Below, one piece after another: positions 31,266 to 45,457 of a stretch of 64,000 nucleotides of DNA (the stretch's first letter is position 1; every line of letters begins with the position of its first letter). A model generated the notes under the pieces. The model saw only the letters and a program-made list of their open reading frames with translations, was not told where the DNA came from and made no database searches. The translations under genes were made by a program, and so were the position numbers. The stretch is from Temnothorax longispinosus. Its lineage: Eukaryota; Arthropoda; Insecta; Hymenoptera; Formicidae. The stretch lies in assembly GCF_030848805.1 (NCBI RefSeq), contig NC_092363.1:14726600-14790599 (forward strand). Reading direction: 5' to 3'.

Positions 31266-34200
31266 CTACTCCTCCTGGATTTTACTGTTATCAATCGGCT
31301 GTGCAGCTACTTGTGCGCTACTCATTCCGCTCTGGCGTGTTACACCTGCATTACTCGTACTAGGGATCATCTGTAAATTTAAATAGCATAATATAAATAG
31401 CATAATATATATACATATTACATATATAATATTGAAACAAAATAGTACAACATGGCGCATGTACTGTACCTCTATTATATCTTGGTCCGTGTTTCCGCTT
31501 ATATTATTAGCCGATGGAATGTTTCGATATGTAATATTTGGAAGTAAATCTGCCATCTGTGCACCGCTTGGCTGCACAGGTTTATTCGTATTTATGTAAT
31601 TCATCGATTGTCCCGAAAGTAATTGGTTCAACTGCGTGGCTTGTTGCTACAAAAATACAAAAATGACAAATAAATATTTAAAAAAATGTACTACTTAATG
31701 TGTGTAGGAATAAACATTTACATTTACGTGCACATTGCTATTGTTTGGGACTTGGGGCCTTTGTTGAAAATTCGGAGTTTGTGGTCTTTGCTGAAAATTC
31801 TGTAAAATATTATATTATAAAAATTATATACATTATACATATATATAAACACGCAATGTATATAGAGAATGTTTAAAAAGTCCCGGGCTGGCAAAATATC
31901 TCGAAAATGAGACATTTTAGAGAAAGATGTTAAATACAAAAGTTGTTAGGTATCAAACAACGCATTAAGTGGGCATATTAGTAGACTATGAGTCTTCAAG
32001 GTCAGGAAAAGGTCATCTTGAATTTTTTAAATAAAAACTCCTATGTTTTATTACATATTCTTATAACTGCTAGCAAGACATTTAGGAAACGCTGGTTACA
32101 AATTCTTTTTCGATGAAAACTTTCTGAGTGATAGAAACTTTTATATTTAACATTTTTTTCTAAAATGTTTCATTTTTTAGACATCCTACCGGCCCAGGAC
32201 TTTTTGAACACCCTGTATATATAAACTATATATACACATTATACTTTAAAATATATTTGTGTATCATGTAAAGACAGTTAAAAAAATCTTATTAATGTCA
32301 TTGTTTAAAATTACTTTAGTCAACATTAAGTATGTAACGTTACTAATAGATAAAATAGATTATTACTGGCATAACTGGATTTCGTATTGGTTGTGTAGGT
32401 TGCTTATTGAATAGTGTGGCTTGTTTCTCCCAATAATTGTACATTTCCATTAAAGCTCGATTCGTTATCATTTTCTGTTGCTCCGGCGTCGCATTAGGAT
32501 ACTGTAAATTATTCAAGATTATAAATAATTTGCGTGCTTAAGCAATTGTTTGACAAATATATATTTATATATTTAATAATATTTTTATATAATAGTATTG
32601 AGTGCTTACATCTTTGCGAATAAGCTGTTGGAGATTTTCATACTCAACCTGCATATTTTGAGGCATCACAGAATTCATCATCATATTATACTGCTGGAAA
32701 AGCATATTATTCTGATAAGCTGTATTCGCCATCGGATTTACTAGCATTGTATTCATCATCGGCGGTTTTCCCTTCTTCTCCTCTTCATATTCTAACCAGG
32801 CCTGCTTGCGTTCCTCTTCGTTCAATTCCTCTTCAGCCTGTTAAATATAAATTTGTTACGTAGAATATACAAATGTACTTACATGAAAGAAAAAAAAATA
32901 TATTTTTCACCTTGTTCTCCAATAGAGAATCATGCTCGTGGTAATTTTCTACGTAATCCTTGAACTTCAGAAATATCTCCGCTAGTAGTCTATCTTTAGG
33001 TAAATTTAACGTAGGTTTCTCTTTATCATTATATCCCTCGAACATGTACAACTCGTTTAGATTGTGATTACTGTAATGCCGTTCAATTTGTTGTTCGTCC
33101 ACAACGCGACAAGAAAGCGAGAGTTTCGTAACTTGGCGATTGTAAATTTTCTCCTCCATTGTTCCCGCGGCGAGAAATCGATATACGTAGCACGGTTTTT
33201 TTTGCCCAAACCTGATGACCGTCGATAAATCAAAAACTTGAAATAAATAATTGTAAAAAAAAAAAAAGATTTAAACAATGGAAGACGCCGAGAAAAGTAC
33301 CTGTATATCCGAAATATGCTTTGAACATCGTGAGAGGGATTCCAACTGGCGTCGAATATAATTACTCTGTTCGCCGCAGTTAAGTTTATTCCCAATCCTC
33401 CAGCGCGTGTGGATATGAGGAATAATCTCGCTCTCGTGTTAGTGGGTTTGTTAAATATCTTACACCATATATTTCGATTTTCGGGCGAGGTCTGACCGTC
33501 CAGTCGGAAGTAATCGAGCCCTAGAGACCAACTTCCGGTATGATTATCGAGGGTTTCACAGTGCGTATCGTTCTGAGTCTGATCGTCTATTCTTCTTAGA
33601 AATTCCTCGATTAAAGTGAGAGAATACAGAGATTGCGAGAATACGAGCCTGTCAAATAATAAGCGATACGATAATAAATAATAGCGTTGTGAAAATTATT
33701 TATCGAAAAGATAGATACAAGATACGTACACTTTATCACCGATCTGTTCACATTCTTTTAGAATTCCAAAGAGAAGTAACAATTTAGCGGACACTCTCAT
33801 ATCTTCAAAATGCTCGGATTGCACAAACTGCGTCCACCATTCTGATTCTGTATTTTCTTCTTTATGCTCTTCCTCTGGTTCCTCTTCTAAAAAGTTAATT
33901 TAATATCTAATATTAATATTTCATATCTTTAGTCTGTTATTATTTTATTACGTCACATATATGTATGTTATTTTCTTTATGTTAATTTAATTTATTCTTT
34001 GATATCAATTAAAGTGTGTAAAACATCGTTCATATGTATTACGGAGTCTTACCGACAGGATTATTTCTCGTTCTACGAGAAGGTTTGGGAACGTTTTTAT
34101 CATCATCGATCGTCACTGCCTGAACGTCACTATCATTGCTCGAATCGCTGTTAATGCTGGTAGTCTCTATATCGGTAGTGTCGTCATTAATAAAATCTTT

Positions 34201-37200
34201 TAACGAACCCTCCGACTCGCTAAGTTCTTTTTTCTCATTTGCCCTTTCTATTTTCTCCGCGTTCAGACGTAGGACTACGGGATGCGTCCAGATCCTTTGT
34301 AACGCTTGGAAATCCGCGAAAAGAGTTCCTCCTTGACCACCAGCATGACGTCTATAGAGGAAAAGCATACGAGGTAATATATTCAACCTAATTTACTAAA
34401 TAATTATATTTTTAGATTAATTGCATTTTAAATTGTTTAAATGAAACGAGATCGCGATAAATATATAAGATCTTCAAGAAACTCACCTGGCAAGATTCTC
34501 CAAGTAATATTGATACATTTTAACTTGCGTATCTGTCAATCTGACGAAAATAACATATTCTTGTTTAGGCGGCAAGAACGGTGTAAGCACAGAGTAATCG
34601 AATCTCTGTACACTACCCTCCAACATTTTGTGCAACACGTGCGCACGTTTTTTCATTAATTTAACGTCGTAAGCGGTGGAATCATCAAACTGGCCGTTTG
34701 TTATCGGATTTACAAATCTATTTAAAAATTCTTTCTTCGTACCCAGCAGATTCGGTTTCACGAACTGCACCATGCAGTGATCTGCGAAATATAGTTAAAT
34801 AAACAGAAAATATTTTTAAAACATATATACAGAGTGTTCACGAAATACCTGGACAAACTTCTAGAGTGTATTTCTCACATCAAAATGAAGAAAAAAGTTT
34901 GTATAAACCCATTAGTCATAATAAATGGTTGCAAAGTTGTAGTAAAACAAAAGTTATATTAACGTTAATATGTGACTGAGTTATCGAAACGAAACCATTA
35001 TTTTAAAAATCAATTAATGTCAAGTACTGTTGTATGATTTTGTGGTAAATAGTAGTGCTTTTACTACAGTAAATACATTTCGTGAACAAACAGATATGGA
35101 TTTTTATTTATGGTCGCGTTAACGGCCATAATCGTGCGACGGCAAGACTTTATGCGGAAGTTTACCTAATATTTTATAAGATACTTACATTCTATTAAAT
35201 TGTTCTGTAATGGTGTTCCAGTAAGTACAATGCGTCTCAAAGTTTTCACGCTTCTCATGCATTTACTTAATGCAGTATCCTCGTTTTTTAGTAAATGGCC
35301 TTCGTCACAGACAACAAGATCAGCACCCGGATCAACTAGGCATTCTAATATCGCTTCTTTCATGCCTTTCCGAATATTTTTATTCGGACCCGTAAGATTA
35401 CGGAACATTTCGTAGCCAATGATCATCACACCGCCGGTTCTTTGCCATCTCTGCAACTGGTACTTCCTCTCAAAATTCTTCTTAAATCTGGAAATATTTT
35501 CCTTTATTCGGATAACATCAAAACTCTGACTGCGAAATTGTGTTACACTCTTTGAATAAAAGTTATAGATAAAAAGATAATTATGTAAAACAACTTTTAA
35601 ATGTTGAGTATCAAATACTCACTTTGTCAGTTCGTAAACCTCGATATCATCCAAATCCTTCAGCCATGTATTGTACTCATTTAGCCAATTAAGCACCGTG
35701 CTTAGCGGACAAACTATCAGTACTGTCTTAATGTTCGTCTCCTCGTGAGTGAGAAGCGTGTGTGTCAGCGCAATCACCTGTAACGTCTTGCCCAAGCCCA
35801 TGCAGTGGGCGATTATACATCCAGATCCAGATGTAGTCTTCACCCTTTCTAGAGACTCGAAACAAGCGTCCCACATAAATTTGATGCCTTGCGCTTGATG
35901 CGGCTTTAGACGCTTCACTAATTCCTCATGCACAGTAACGAGCTCCTGCTTTGTCTCTGTATCAAAGTCTAAAACGAGCTTGTCCACTTTCTCTTCGCCG
36001 GCGAGTCTCATCTCATACATCTCGTTATACTGTAAAAAAAAAGTATCTACGTGTAATGTGTTAATGATAAATGGAAGTTGGTAACGCAAGTGTGGGGCAT
36101 ACCAGAGCCTGACGTTCGGCGATACGTTTAAGTCTCTCCTCCTCTTCCTTAGCGGCTAGTTTCGTATCTTCTGCCACTTGCTTGTCCTTCAAAACTTTTC
36201 GTATATTTTTCCGGCCACTTTTACCGGGCGTAGATCCTTGCGAGTTCTTAATTTCCGCATTACTACTATCACTGTCAGACGCCATTTTCTTGATTCGCTT
36301 TCGTTTCGGTTTTGATCTACAAATCATATAACATCATAAGCTTAAACGTACATAATAAGGATAGGTAGAAATAAAATGTAATATTTATCAACTTACTTCT
36401 TCTCGGTAAGCGAAGAATCTGTATCCGACGAATTGCTATCACCGCGTTTGCGTCTCTTCCGTCTTAATTTCTCCTTTTCTCTTCTTAAATCGCTTTCTGA
36501 ATCGCTTGAATTCTGTTTGGCACTTGAAGCTTCAGAAGAGTCAGAATCTACATCCGTTATTTTGACATCTGAATCCGAATCTAAGATTCTTCGTGCACCT
36601 TTCTTCTTCTTCTTCTTCTTCTTAGATTTCAATCTTTCTTCATCAGAATCGCTGCTGCAAATAATTAGAGATAAAATTGTACACAGTTTCTAAAATAAGA
36701 TAAAACAAGATAAGTTACTTACTTATTTTCTTTCGATTCATTTGCAATTTTTTCTTGTTTCTTCTTCCATTTTTCTCTCTCGGATTCGGAATCAGTATCG
36801 GAGAATTTAGTTGTCAGTAGCTTGTCTCGCCTCCAATCGCTTTTGTCTTTCTTGCTCTAAAACATTTTGGCCAAAAACAAGAGTTTATTTATTGCAAAAT
36901 TTATCTTATATAACAGATTCCTAACAGATACGATATGATAATTAATAAATGAGGAGCTATGTTTCTATTCTAATCAATGATTTTGATTTCGTGACCAGTG
37001 ATTTTCTTCTTATATATATTCTATCTATTGATATTTTTTATTAAACAATAAATAATATCTTACATCTTGTTTTGAAGTTTTCTCTTCAGTCTTCTGATGC
37101 TTCTTTTTCTTGTTCTCTACTGTTTTATCTTTATCATCATTGTTTATATTATCATCGCTGTCCACCGCTACTTCTTTTTCTAAATTTGAATAAACATAAC

Positions 37201-40200
37201 ATAAAATGTTTGTGATAAACTACATCGCACCCCGAGAAGAATACTGTCACAACTGAAAAAATTTTGAATTAAGCTCATAAAAGTATGCCTAAAGTGTTAA
37301 CTATGTGCTATAATAGTGTAATAAATCTATATGTAAAATTCGCTGCACGGAGCAGAAGGGTCGTTATTTTTTTTACCGATTAGTTACAATTGCAGTTTCC
37401 TAGATGAATAGTGTTATAGTGAATTGACAAGTCAAACCTTCAAGAAACAGTATAAATTTTATTATAACAAAATATCATTATTGTAATTGCAATTATCTCA
37501 CAATTCAAATAATTGAATTTAATTTTTCTCTCTTTTGAAAATCGTGAATTTTTTAGTTGAGACAGTATTCTTTTCGAGGTGTGATATGTGACTGCATAAT
37601 ATAATTATTATATGTGATTTAATATAATATTATATGTGTGTGATTAAATAATATGATATTGAGTTATTTTTAACATTAAGGGGGTCGTCTGGTCAAGAGG
37701 CTGTTTTTTTGGGGGAATTTTTTGTAAGGAATCATAAGAATACACTTTTTTGAAACTTTTACATCATATTTATTGATATTTGAAGAGTATTTAGAAATTT
37801 TTCCAAGTTGATATATGGCCAAGAATCCGCTGTAGAGCGCCCCGAAGACAACTGTGTAAAAAAACGGTACCCACGATTCCGGATCTCCAGTTCATTCTAA
37901 AAAAAAAAAAAAAAATTCCTCTTAATCTGTGGATGTGTGGCTATCGTGTGAACTAGAACCAAATAAAAATATTGAAATTTCAGTTTTTGCCAACGTTTTG
38001 AAAAAGTTCATAATAAAACTTTTTTTCAAAACGTTGGCAAAAATTGAAATTTTAATATTTTTATTTGGTTCTAGTTCACACGATAGCCACACATCCACAG
38101 ATTAAGAGAAATTTTTTTTTTTTTTTTAGGATGAACTGGAGATCCGGAATCGTGGGTACCGTTTTTTTTACACAGCTGTCGTCGGGGCGCTCTACAGCGG
38201 ATTCTTGGCCATATATCAACTTGGAAAAATTTCTAAATACTCTTCAAATATCAATAAATATGATGTAAAAGTTTCAAAAAAATGTATTCTTATGATTCCT
38301 TACAAAAAATTCTTCCCCAAAAAACAGCCTCTTGACCAGACGACCCCCTTAAAAGGTTCAAACATAAAAATAAAGAAACGTAGCTAAACATTCCTTTCAG
38401 CAAGATTATTAGATTTATGAGAGACCTAAATCAATCAATAAAATGAAAAACAATAATCTAGTGTTTTAATATCTAATTATAGATATTAAAAAACAGATCT
38501 AATTATTAAAAGTCGTTCGTTTTTATATATTGAGAAATCAACAAGTATATAAATTGCAGAATTTTAAATGAAAATATCTTAATGAATTAAACACTAAGAG
38601 TACAGGTAGATAACACAAACTTATTTCTCATTTAAACCTGAATCAATTTTAGTAAGAATCTCATTTGTGATCTAATTTTATATAAACTCATTGAATTAAA
38701 GGTTCAAGTTATGATAAAAGATGTTTTTTTTTTCAATCTTTTTTTCGAAAATCAATACCAAGTGTGCTGAATCGAGAGTAAGTTGTGCCATATACTTTGA
38801 ACGTTTCATATTTAAAGAAAGTTTTATGCATAATAATTCTATTTCCATTAATATCAAATTGCTTACCGCTTGAATCAGAGGTATTTAATAGATTCTCTTT
38901 CGCGATTCTATCTGCCTCTGACATTAGAGCTTCATTAGACACAGGCATATCGTTTACTTTACTTATTTGATGAGCTGATTCTTCGATATCAGTATCAGAA
39001 TCCATTTCTACGGTTGGTGAGATATTGTCATTCTCTATTCTTTTCAAATGATCCATCAAAGACTCCTCTTTGGCTTTTGCTTTTTCCTTTTGCTTATTTG
39101 AGCTTCTCGCAATTTTTGAGGACAAATCATCATCCGTCAACGAATCGGAATCTTTCTTTGCATTTTTCTTGCGGCTCTTTTCAAGTTTATCCAAATTAAT
39201 AAGACTGTAAAGGATAATGGAAATAAGGTACTTTGGATAATAACCAACTAATACATAAGTTAAATTGGTCACTTGAAAAATTTATTGTATAATAAAGATG
39301 TCTATTTCACTCAAAACAAGTTTGTAAAATATAATATCCAGTCCACGATATACAAAAATTTTAGTCCGCAGAAATTGTAGGTACTATTTATATAAAAGTA
39401 TATATAAATAAATACATTAGAGTTATATATTACAAAAAAGTGAAACATTTTTCAATATAATTGATCCAAAGAATTGTCGATTTGAAAAAGCGTTTATTAT
39501 ATGAGTAAACTTGTATTCATTATACTTTACAATCGTGTCGAATTAAATAATCAATGCTAGTTTAATATGATTAATTATGCTGTTAAGCATGCTGTTCTGC
39601 ATTTTTATCCTAAGTTCGAGTTTTTTTCTCATTAATAAAGAAATTTTAATTTTGATAGAAAACTCTAAATTTTATACTTCTGTACGTATCTGTTTACAAA
39701 TTTTACAAAATAAAAATTCTTTAGTCAGTACGAATGAAAAAAATTTCTATACTTTGTGGCTGTGTAATTGGCGTATGATAGAAACAATACATCGGAACAT
39801 TTTATAAATAGATCTATAGTAATAAAAATAATGCCAATAAACGCTAATAGTAGATTTATTATCATTATATTACCAAATTTTCATATGTGACTTAGTATGA
39901 TATAACCTCATGTGAAGTTAAACTCTTTACTACTTTATAATATAATCATACCATAAATCCTAAATAAGTATGTAAGTCTATGCGATCCACTTGACGCTCT
40001 AGGGCCAATTTCACCAACCACGGTTAGCTTAACCGACGGTTAAAATTAGCAGTATTGACCAATACTATTGGTTAATACTGCTAACTTTAACCGTTGGTTA
40101 AGCTAACCGTGGTTGGTGAAATTGGCCCTAAATGCTCTTGGAAACATTTCATCCTTGTTGTTTATCAAATATTAAACAAGGATAAAATGATGCTCTGAAG

Positions 40201-43200
40201 CGTTTGAAGTGTTAGATCGCACCCTATATAAGTTCTATCACAAGTATCACATACTGGAAACAGTTAAAACTCTAATATCAAACAGAAATTCAAATTATGT
40301 TGAACGTTCTAAGACAATAGACAGACGTTTTACAGAAATTTCTCGATACCTTTTGAGTGCCTTATGTTCCAGATACTCTGTTGACTTTCCTAACGCACGT
40401 GAATGGCATTTAAGAACTTCTGCGCTTAATCGATTTAAATGAACATTGCAGGACATTCTCAATTTCTTATCATTTTTGTAGTAGTAATTTTTGTCGAGGT
40501 TAAGTCTTCTCTTCTTTAACCTAGTGACTGCAGATTCTCTATCAGGCTCAGGCTCATGATTACGTTTAGTGCTCTTCGAAACATTTGCCATTTCGGGACT
40601 GGAGATTTCACTGGAAGATGCCAGGAGCGACAGCTTCGCTTTGGTATTTTTTTCAGAAGAATCTGATTCAGACTTCTTGTAGGTGAGTTTTCCCGACTCC
40701 GATGATAAGGGCGTAGAATCGTCTGAATTTGATTCTAAGAGAGCTCGCTTGGCAGCTCTTTCTGCTTTGGCGATCTTAGCATCCTCATCTGAAGAACTCT
40801 TTTTTTTGCGAGATTTCTTGTCCAATCGATTATCACTTTTCTTTTCAACTTTAGTTTCGCCTTCATCAGTGATAGTATCCTTTACATCGGTATTCGCCTC
40901 TTTTATAAATGTTGAAAGCATTACTGTACTAACGCTATTAGATTCATCATCTTCCGTTTTCTTTTCAGTTTGATTAGTATCGTTTGTGACTTTTAAATCT
41001 TCAGTTAGTTTAGCTACGTTTTTATCGGGCAATGTGTCGGACGTGTCAGAATCTGTTGCCAGCAGAGCTTTCTTTGCCAATACTTTAGCGTCATCGAGAG
41101 ATTCATTGTCGGTGTTCGTTTTTCCGTTTGTTTTTGAGTCGTCATAAGCTTCCTTAGTGACTGAAGGTGTCATTTTCTCCTGAGCAATTCGATTTGATAA
41201 ATCTTCCTCTTCTCCCATGTTATAAGACAAAAGAGATGCCCTCTCTTCTTCGTCTGAAACTTTATCTTTCAAGGGATCTTTGCAAAGATCTGAAAATTTA
41301 TCTTTAGATGTATGCAAAAGCTTTTCTTTGTCACAATTTGTTTCTATTTCGACTTCCGTTCTGTTCTCTCCTGCATCTTCAAAAGATGTGTCGAACAAAT
41401 CTGTTGACTCGTTGATTATATTTCTTTTGCTTGATTGACCTACTTCATCATTTTCCAATGTCCTTGCCTTGCAGTTATCTCTCGAAGGAGAATCTTCAAT
41501 TTCAGTTTCGTCGTTATAAATATCAGTATTCAAACTTGCCTTATCGTTAGTATTAGTATTTTCATCTGTCGGTTGTATCTTGTTGTTATTCTTATTGCAT
41601 TCTGAAAGTAGTTGCTTTTTACTTGATCGTTCTGTGCTGGTCTTCTTCTCTTTTAAAGAACCTATTACAGGAGAGATGGCTAAATCATTCCTTATATCCA
41701 CGTTATCTTTATCGTTATTCTTCGACTCGTCCACTGACATTCTATTTTCTTCCTCATCGATGTTAGTTCCATTGTTATTTTTCGTTCTTGTTGTACTTGC
41801 TTTGCTCTGAGCTGCTTGCATTTTCTGCTTCTTGCCTGTTTTTGTTTCGTTCGCTGAAAAAATTTCCTCGCTGTCACATTCGGACACAGCCTTATTTCTG
41901 CCCTGCTCATCACCGGAGATGCGTATATCCTCGTCCACCGTGCGTTTTTCACATTCGTCTGAAGACTGTTCATCATCGCTAATTTCTTTGTACCTTTTCG
42001 TAGCAGATTTTTTCCTATTCTTAAACCACAACTGATAAGAAGTTGTTAAATCCTTTCGCTTTTCCTCCAACACCGTTTTCAAGTTATCAATTTTTTCTGC
42101 GGACTTCAGTATGAGTTGCTCATCTTCTTTGCCATATAGATGCTCTATACTTTCTATAAACATCTGAAAGTCTGAGCATTTCTTTTTGCAGTCCTTTAAA
42201 ATCTTTTTTATATCATTAAAATTCTGATCCGCTTGTTTGTCGATCTGCTTTTCGCTCTTTTCATTCACAGAATTTTTCACGCTGGGTGACTTAGTATGAT
42301 CTATTTCTAAGTCTACCAACTTCCTCCTAGAGAACTTATTGCGATTCACCTTTTGAAGTTTTTTTTTCTGAAATTCTTTACTCGAACTATTATCCGAATC
42401 ATCTTTCTGAATATTAGAAAACCGCGAATTCGACGACTTGTCACGTTTTCGTTCATCGTTACTACCGTGTGATGTCCGACTCGTTTCCGAACGTTTCTTC
42501 CTACTTCGTCTTTTACGTTCTTCGTCCTCGGATTCACTAGTCGAGTCATGACACCTCTTCGCTTTATCCTTCGACTTTGCATTATAAGAATTCTCCATTT
42601 TCTTATTCTGTTGTCTAGTATCTTTTGAAATTCTTTTGGATACATTCGACGCTCTTTTCGTATCGTTCTCGTCACTTTCACTATCAGAAGAATGTATACG
42701 ATTACTATTCGTTTTACGTTTCACTATTTTTTCGGACTTAACATTACGTTTACTTGTACGTTTTTCTGTAATCGTTTTTGACGATGAATCGGTAGAATCC
42801 ATCGAATCACTAGATATTATGAGTCTCTTTGATGTTCTTTCTTTTATAACGGATCTTGAATCTTTCTGCACGTTTCGATCGCTAGAATCTCGTGTGGATT
42901 TCGCTTTTTTATCTTTGTCGCTTTTACTTCGTTTATCTCTTTTATTCGAGAATACAGACGAACTCTCGCTGGATGAATCTGTTAGATCCATTTCCATTGT
43001 TGTTTTCTGCCGAATGGAACTTGTATCGTGATTCGTATGACGATTTTTAGTATCTACTTTCTGCATGGATCTTGCAGAAACGAATGACTTTGTGGAAGAA
43101 TCGTCATCCTCTCTGTCGCACAATGAATGCAAGACTTTTTGCACTTCTCTGGTTTTCTCTACTCGTTGTACCTGAGATGGTAATATACGTTTTTCAATCT

Positions 43201-44966
43201 TGATGCTTCTCTTGTTACCCTTTCTGAAACAGAAGATCCATTCCACATGTATATATCTTCTCTTTTTCCAGACGTATTTGAAGTATTGTGTATACATGCA
43301 TATCCCTCATATTCTTCTTTAACTTGTTTATTCTCGAACTTTTAGTATCTGTCAGCCAGTCCTGTAGCTAAAAAACGCGAGATTCTATTTTGTTCTTCAG
43401 TTTTGCACATCTTGCTTATACAGAACTTTCTTCTTCTATCAAATTATGTTAGAACAGAACGGACTAACAGTATTAATAAAACATTATAAATTGTACATTA
43501 AATTACAGAATAGTGTATATTGCATGGTATACTAAGCATGCAACTTAATCTATAAGAAAATTACCAAGTTGCCAATACTTCCAAAAGCTTTGATATTTTA
43601 GTTTTGTAACAAAAATAGTAATGTAACAACTAGCTAGAGCTAGCTATGCGTATCTATATTCTATCCACATATACATAACAAAAATATTATGATAAATACT
43701 AAATACATATCAAGACATTTAAGAAACATATGAATGTATACATGTGTCAGAAATAAAAATGTACATTTTTACAATTTGAAAATTTTACAAGCAATGTTTA
43801 TATGCTTGATACTTATATTGTACTCACTTGGGAAGAGAATCCATTACAGCAGCACATATGCCTCTCAAGTCCCAAATTGGTTTAGAATTACATGTAAAAC
43901 ATTTCCAGTCTTTTTTTGCTGCATCCAGCAGTGATGAGTTCACATTCCTCTTTATACATCCCTAAAAATATAAAACGATTCATAATCATGTAGGTATACT
44001 ATCATGTTTGAATGATTGATATACTTATTAAGTTATACTCTGAATATATATTACCTTACAAAATGCCGAAAAGCAGTCTTTATTACAGCACACGTATAAT
44101 TTCTTACTCTCACCACATATATAACAATACCTTTTAGCTTCGTCTTTATCAAATTTTGCCTCTATATTCTTCAAGTGATTCCAGCATACCTAAAAAATAA
44201 AAATAATATAAAATTACATAAAATTGTATAATTAATACACAATCAACAAAAAAGAATCTATTCAGTTTTTGGGTTTTTTTACTACTTTAGGCTTTAAATA
44301 TGAAAAGCTTTTAACTTTTTATATTATAGAATATCAATGAATATGCAACATCTTACCTTACACAGCAGTATTCCAATGATAGGATTAGAAAAGATTTGTT
44401 TTGTCTCGATATTTAATTCATTGCCACAGGCTGTACACACTATTTGCTTATCTCTGATAATTCTAATATCTAAATTAAAGTGTACAATTCTATATTATTA
44501 TAAAGCATCTTCATAAATAAAATTCTGCAAACAGAGATATGTTAATGTGGTAACCATGATTTTTTTTTAGTTTCTGATAAATAAATATATATGCATATAA
44601 GAACAAGTGTTTATCAAAAATTAAAAGAACGATCATGATTGATCTTTCCGTTTGCCTAATTTTATTCAATGACATAAATATGTATATGTATCATTGTATT
44701 TAAAGTTTATGTATAAATTGTATGGCACGATTAACCTACCATGAAAATGTTTCTCGCGATAGGCAAGTTCTTGTGGCGTTGCCTTAATTCTTCTCTGAAA
44801 AGCGATGCAAAGTGTACATGAACGATATATGAATTGCGACGTTGAACGTTGCTAATATGTCTCTCGCGCAACAAACTTTTACATTATACATGAAGTCCCT
44901 GTAAAGCTAAGGACATTAATCAATATTTTTCAATATTAGACAACAATATTTTACCTTCCACGACAT
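31266..44966 (-). CDS. ATRX: ATRX chromatin remodeller with ADD domain (23 coding exons)
   Basis: Exons are 44966-44955, 44794-44740, 44469-44357, 44189-44055, 43961-43828, 43223-40350, 39204-38867, 37179-37064, 36856-36723, 36654-36397, 36316-36103, 36029-35623, 35487-35189, 34781-34487, 34351-34053, 33886-33730, 33648-33301, 33211-32911, 32837-32610, 32501-32367, 31799-31722, 31646-31470 and 31370-31266. Phases agree throughout, giving 2,403 residues (human about 2,490). Residues 5-150 are an ADD zinc-finger domain (VCTACGNEL, CYICGESKKLYVCCNKDCFS, WKCFTCNSKPIWDLR), which reads unmodified H3K4 with H3K9me3. Residues 150-1460 are charged and Ser/Asp/Lys-rich, mostly in one 2.9-kb exon. The SNF2 ATPase follows: GLGKT (about 1540), DEGHLLKN (about 1658), LTGTPLQNN, and GLGINLTAANRVIIFDASWNP with FRIYRFGQKKP. 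The C-terminus is Gln/Asn/Met-rich with NFQQRPQ repeated. The family deposits H3.3 with DAXX in heterochromatin. Several introns hold MITEs. Confidence 0.93.
31861..32218. repeat. MITE-like element in ATRX intron
   Basis: The left end GTTTAAAAAGTCCCGGGCTG and the right end CCGGCCCAGGACTTTTTGAAC are imperfect inverted repeats of about 80 bp, flanked by TA-rich sequence as for mariner-type insertions. No ORF. Confidence 0.65.
34826..35160 (+). mobile_element. Transposon 5' remnant with broken DUF4817-type ORF start
   Basis: It begins ACAGAGTGTTCACGAAATAC, an end sequence typical of insect DNA transposons. Near its right edge (about 35090-35160) a frame resembles the DMHFIYGxxNGNxREAxRLY motif found at the N-terminus of many ant transposon proteins (DUF4817): DMDF, then IYGRVNGHNRATARLYAE. 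One extra T after GATTTT shifts the frame. The rest of the element is missing. It lies in the ATRX intron between 34782 and 35188. Confidence 0.5.
37680..38348. mobile_element. 669-bp near-perfect palindrome with TTAA duplication, in ATRX intron
   Basis: The element starts GGGGGTCGTCTGGTCAAGAGG and ends with the reverse complement. It is flanked by TTAA on both sides (37676-37679 and 38349-38352), the target duplication of piggyBac- and Kolobok-type transposons. The arms are about 325 bases each with few mismatches, joined by a short loop near 38010. It occupies the 1.7-kb intron between the ATRX exons ending at 38867 and starting at 37179. No coding capacity. Confidence 0.85.
40003..40128. 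repeat. MITE family A copy in ATRX
   Basis: A palindrome starting GGCCAATTTCACCAACCACG and ending with its reverse complement, closely related to 18309-18456. It lies in the intron between the large ATRX exon (43223-40350) and the next exon. Its flanks, CTA and TAA, share TA. Confidence 0.8.
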
Positions 44967-45457
44967 GATCGCAATGCGAATTGATTGTAGTTAGTTGAAG
45001 TAAAAAAAAACAAACAGAGGAAACACATGAATTAAAAAACAATTAGCAACACTACGATAGTTGTCACGATCGTTTCACATTGTTTTACAGTCGGCCGTTT
45101 ATACTTTACGAATTCAATTACAATCTCGACTCTCGACTACTGCCCGCGCATTTTCGTCAAGGTTACGAGAAAACCCCGCGTTCACAATAAAGACATCATC
45201 GTAAATTTACACGTGCTAATATAACGTTTACGCGTGATACTTTCGGCATCGAAATTAAAACGTCTTTTTCTTGATAAATTTCGGAACACAGCTACACAAA
45301 AAAAAATATATATATACATATATATATATATATAATTATTCTGATGAGTTTTGGAACACAATTGAAACGTCTGCTAGCGTCCCATGGAGCGGAAGGGCCA
45401 ATGGTCGCGTTCAGCAGACCAAGCCGCTCAGTAGCAGTCGAACGTGATTGGCTCTTA
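44967..45457 (-). promoter_or_regulatory. ATRX upstream region
   Basis: This is the 490 bases upstream of the ATRX ATG before the first MITE, with a (TA)n run near 45307-45333. Promoter function is inferred from position only. Confidence 0.35.

Noticed and set aside
38732..38866. Apparent premature end of an ATRX exon (frame running to a stop at 38733)
   Set aside because: A strong GTAAGC donor at 38866 ends the exon earlier, and the phase matches the next exon at 37179.
41580..43031. Plus-strand ORFs opposite the large ATRX exon
   Set aside because: They are antisense shadows of the Ser/Asp/Lys-rich coding exon.
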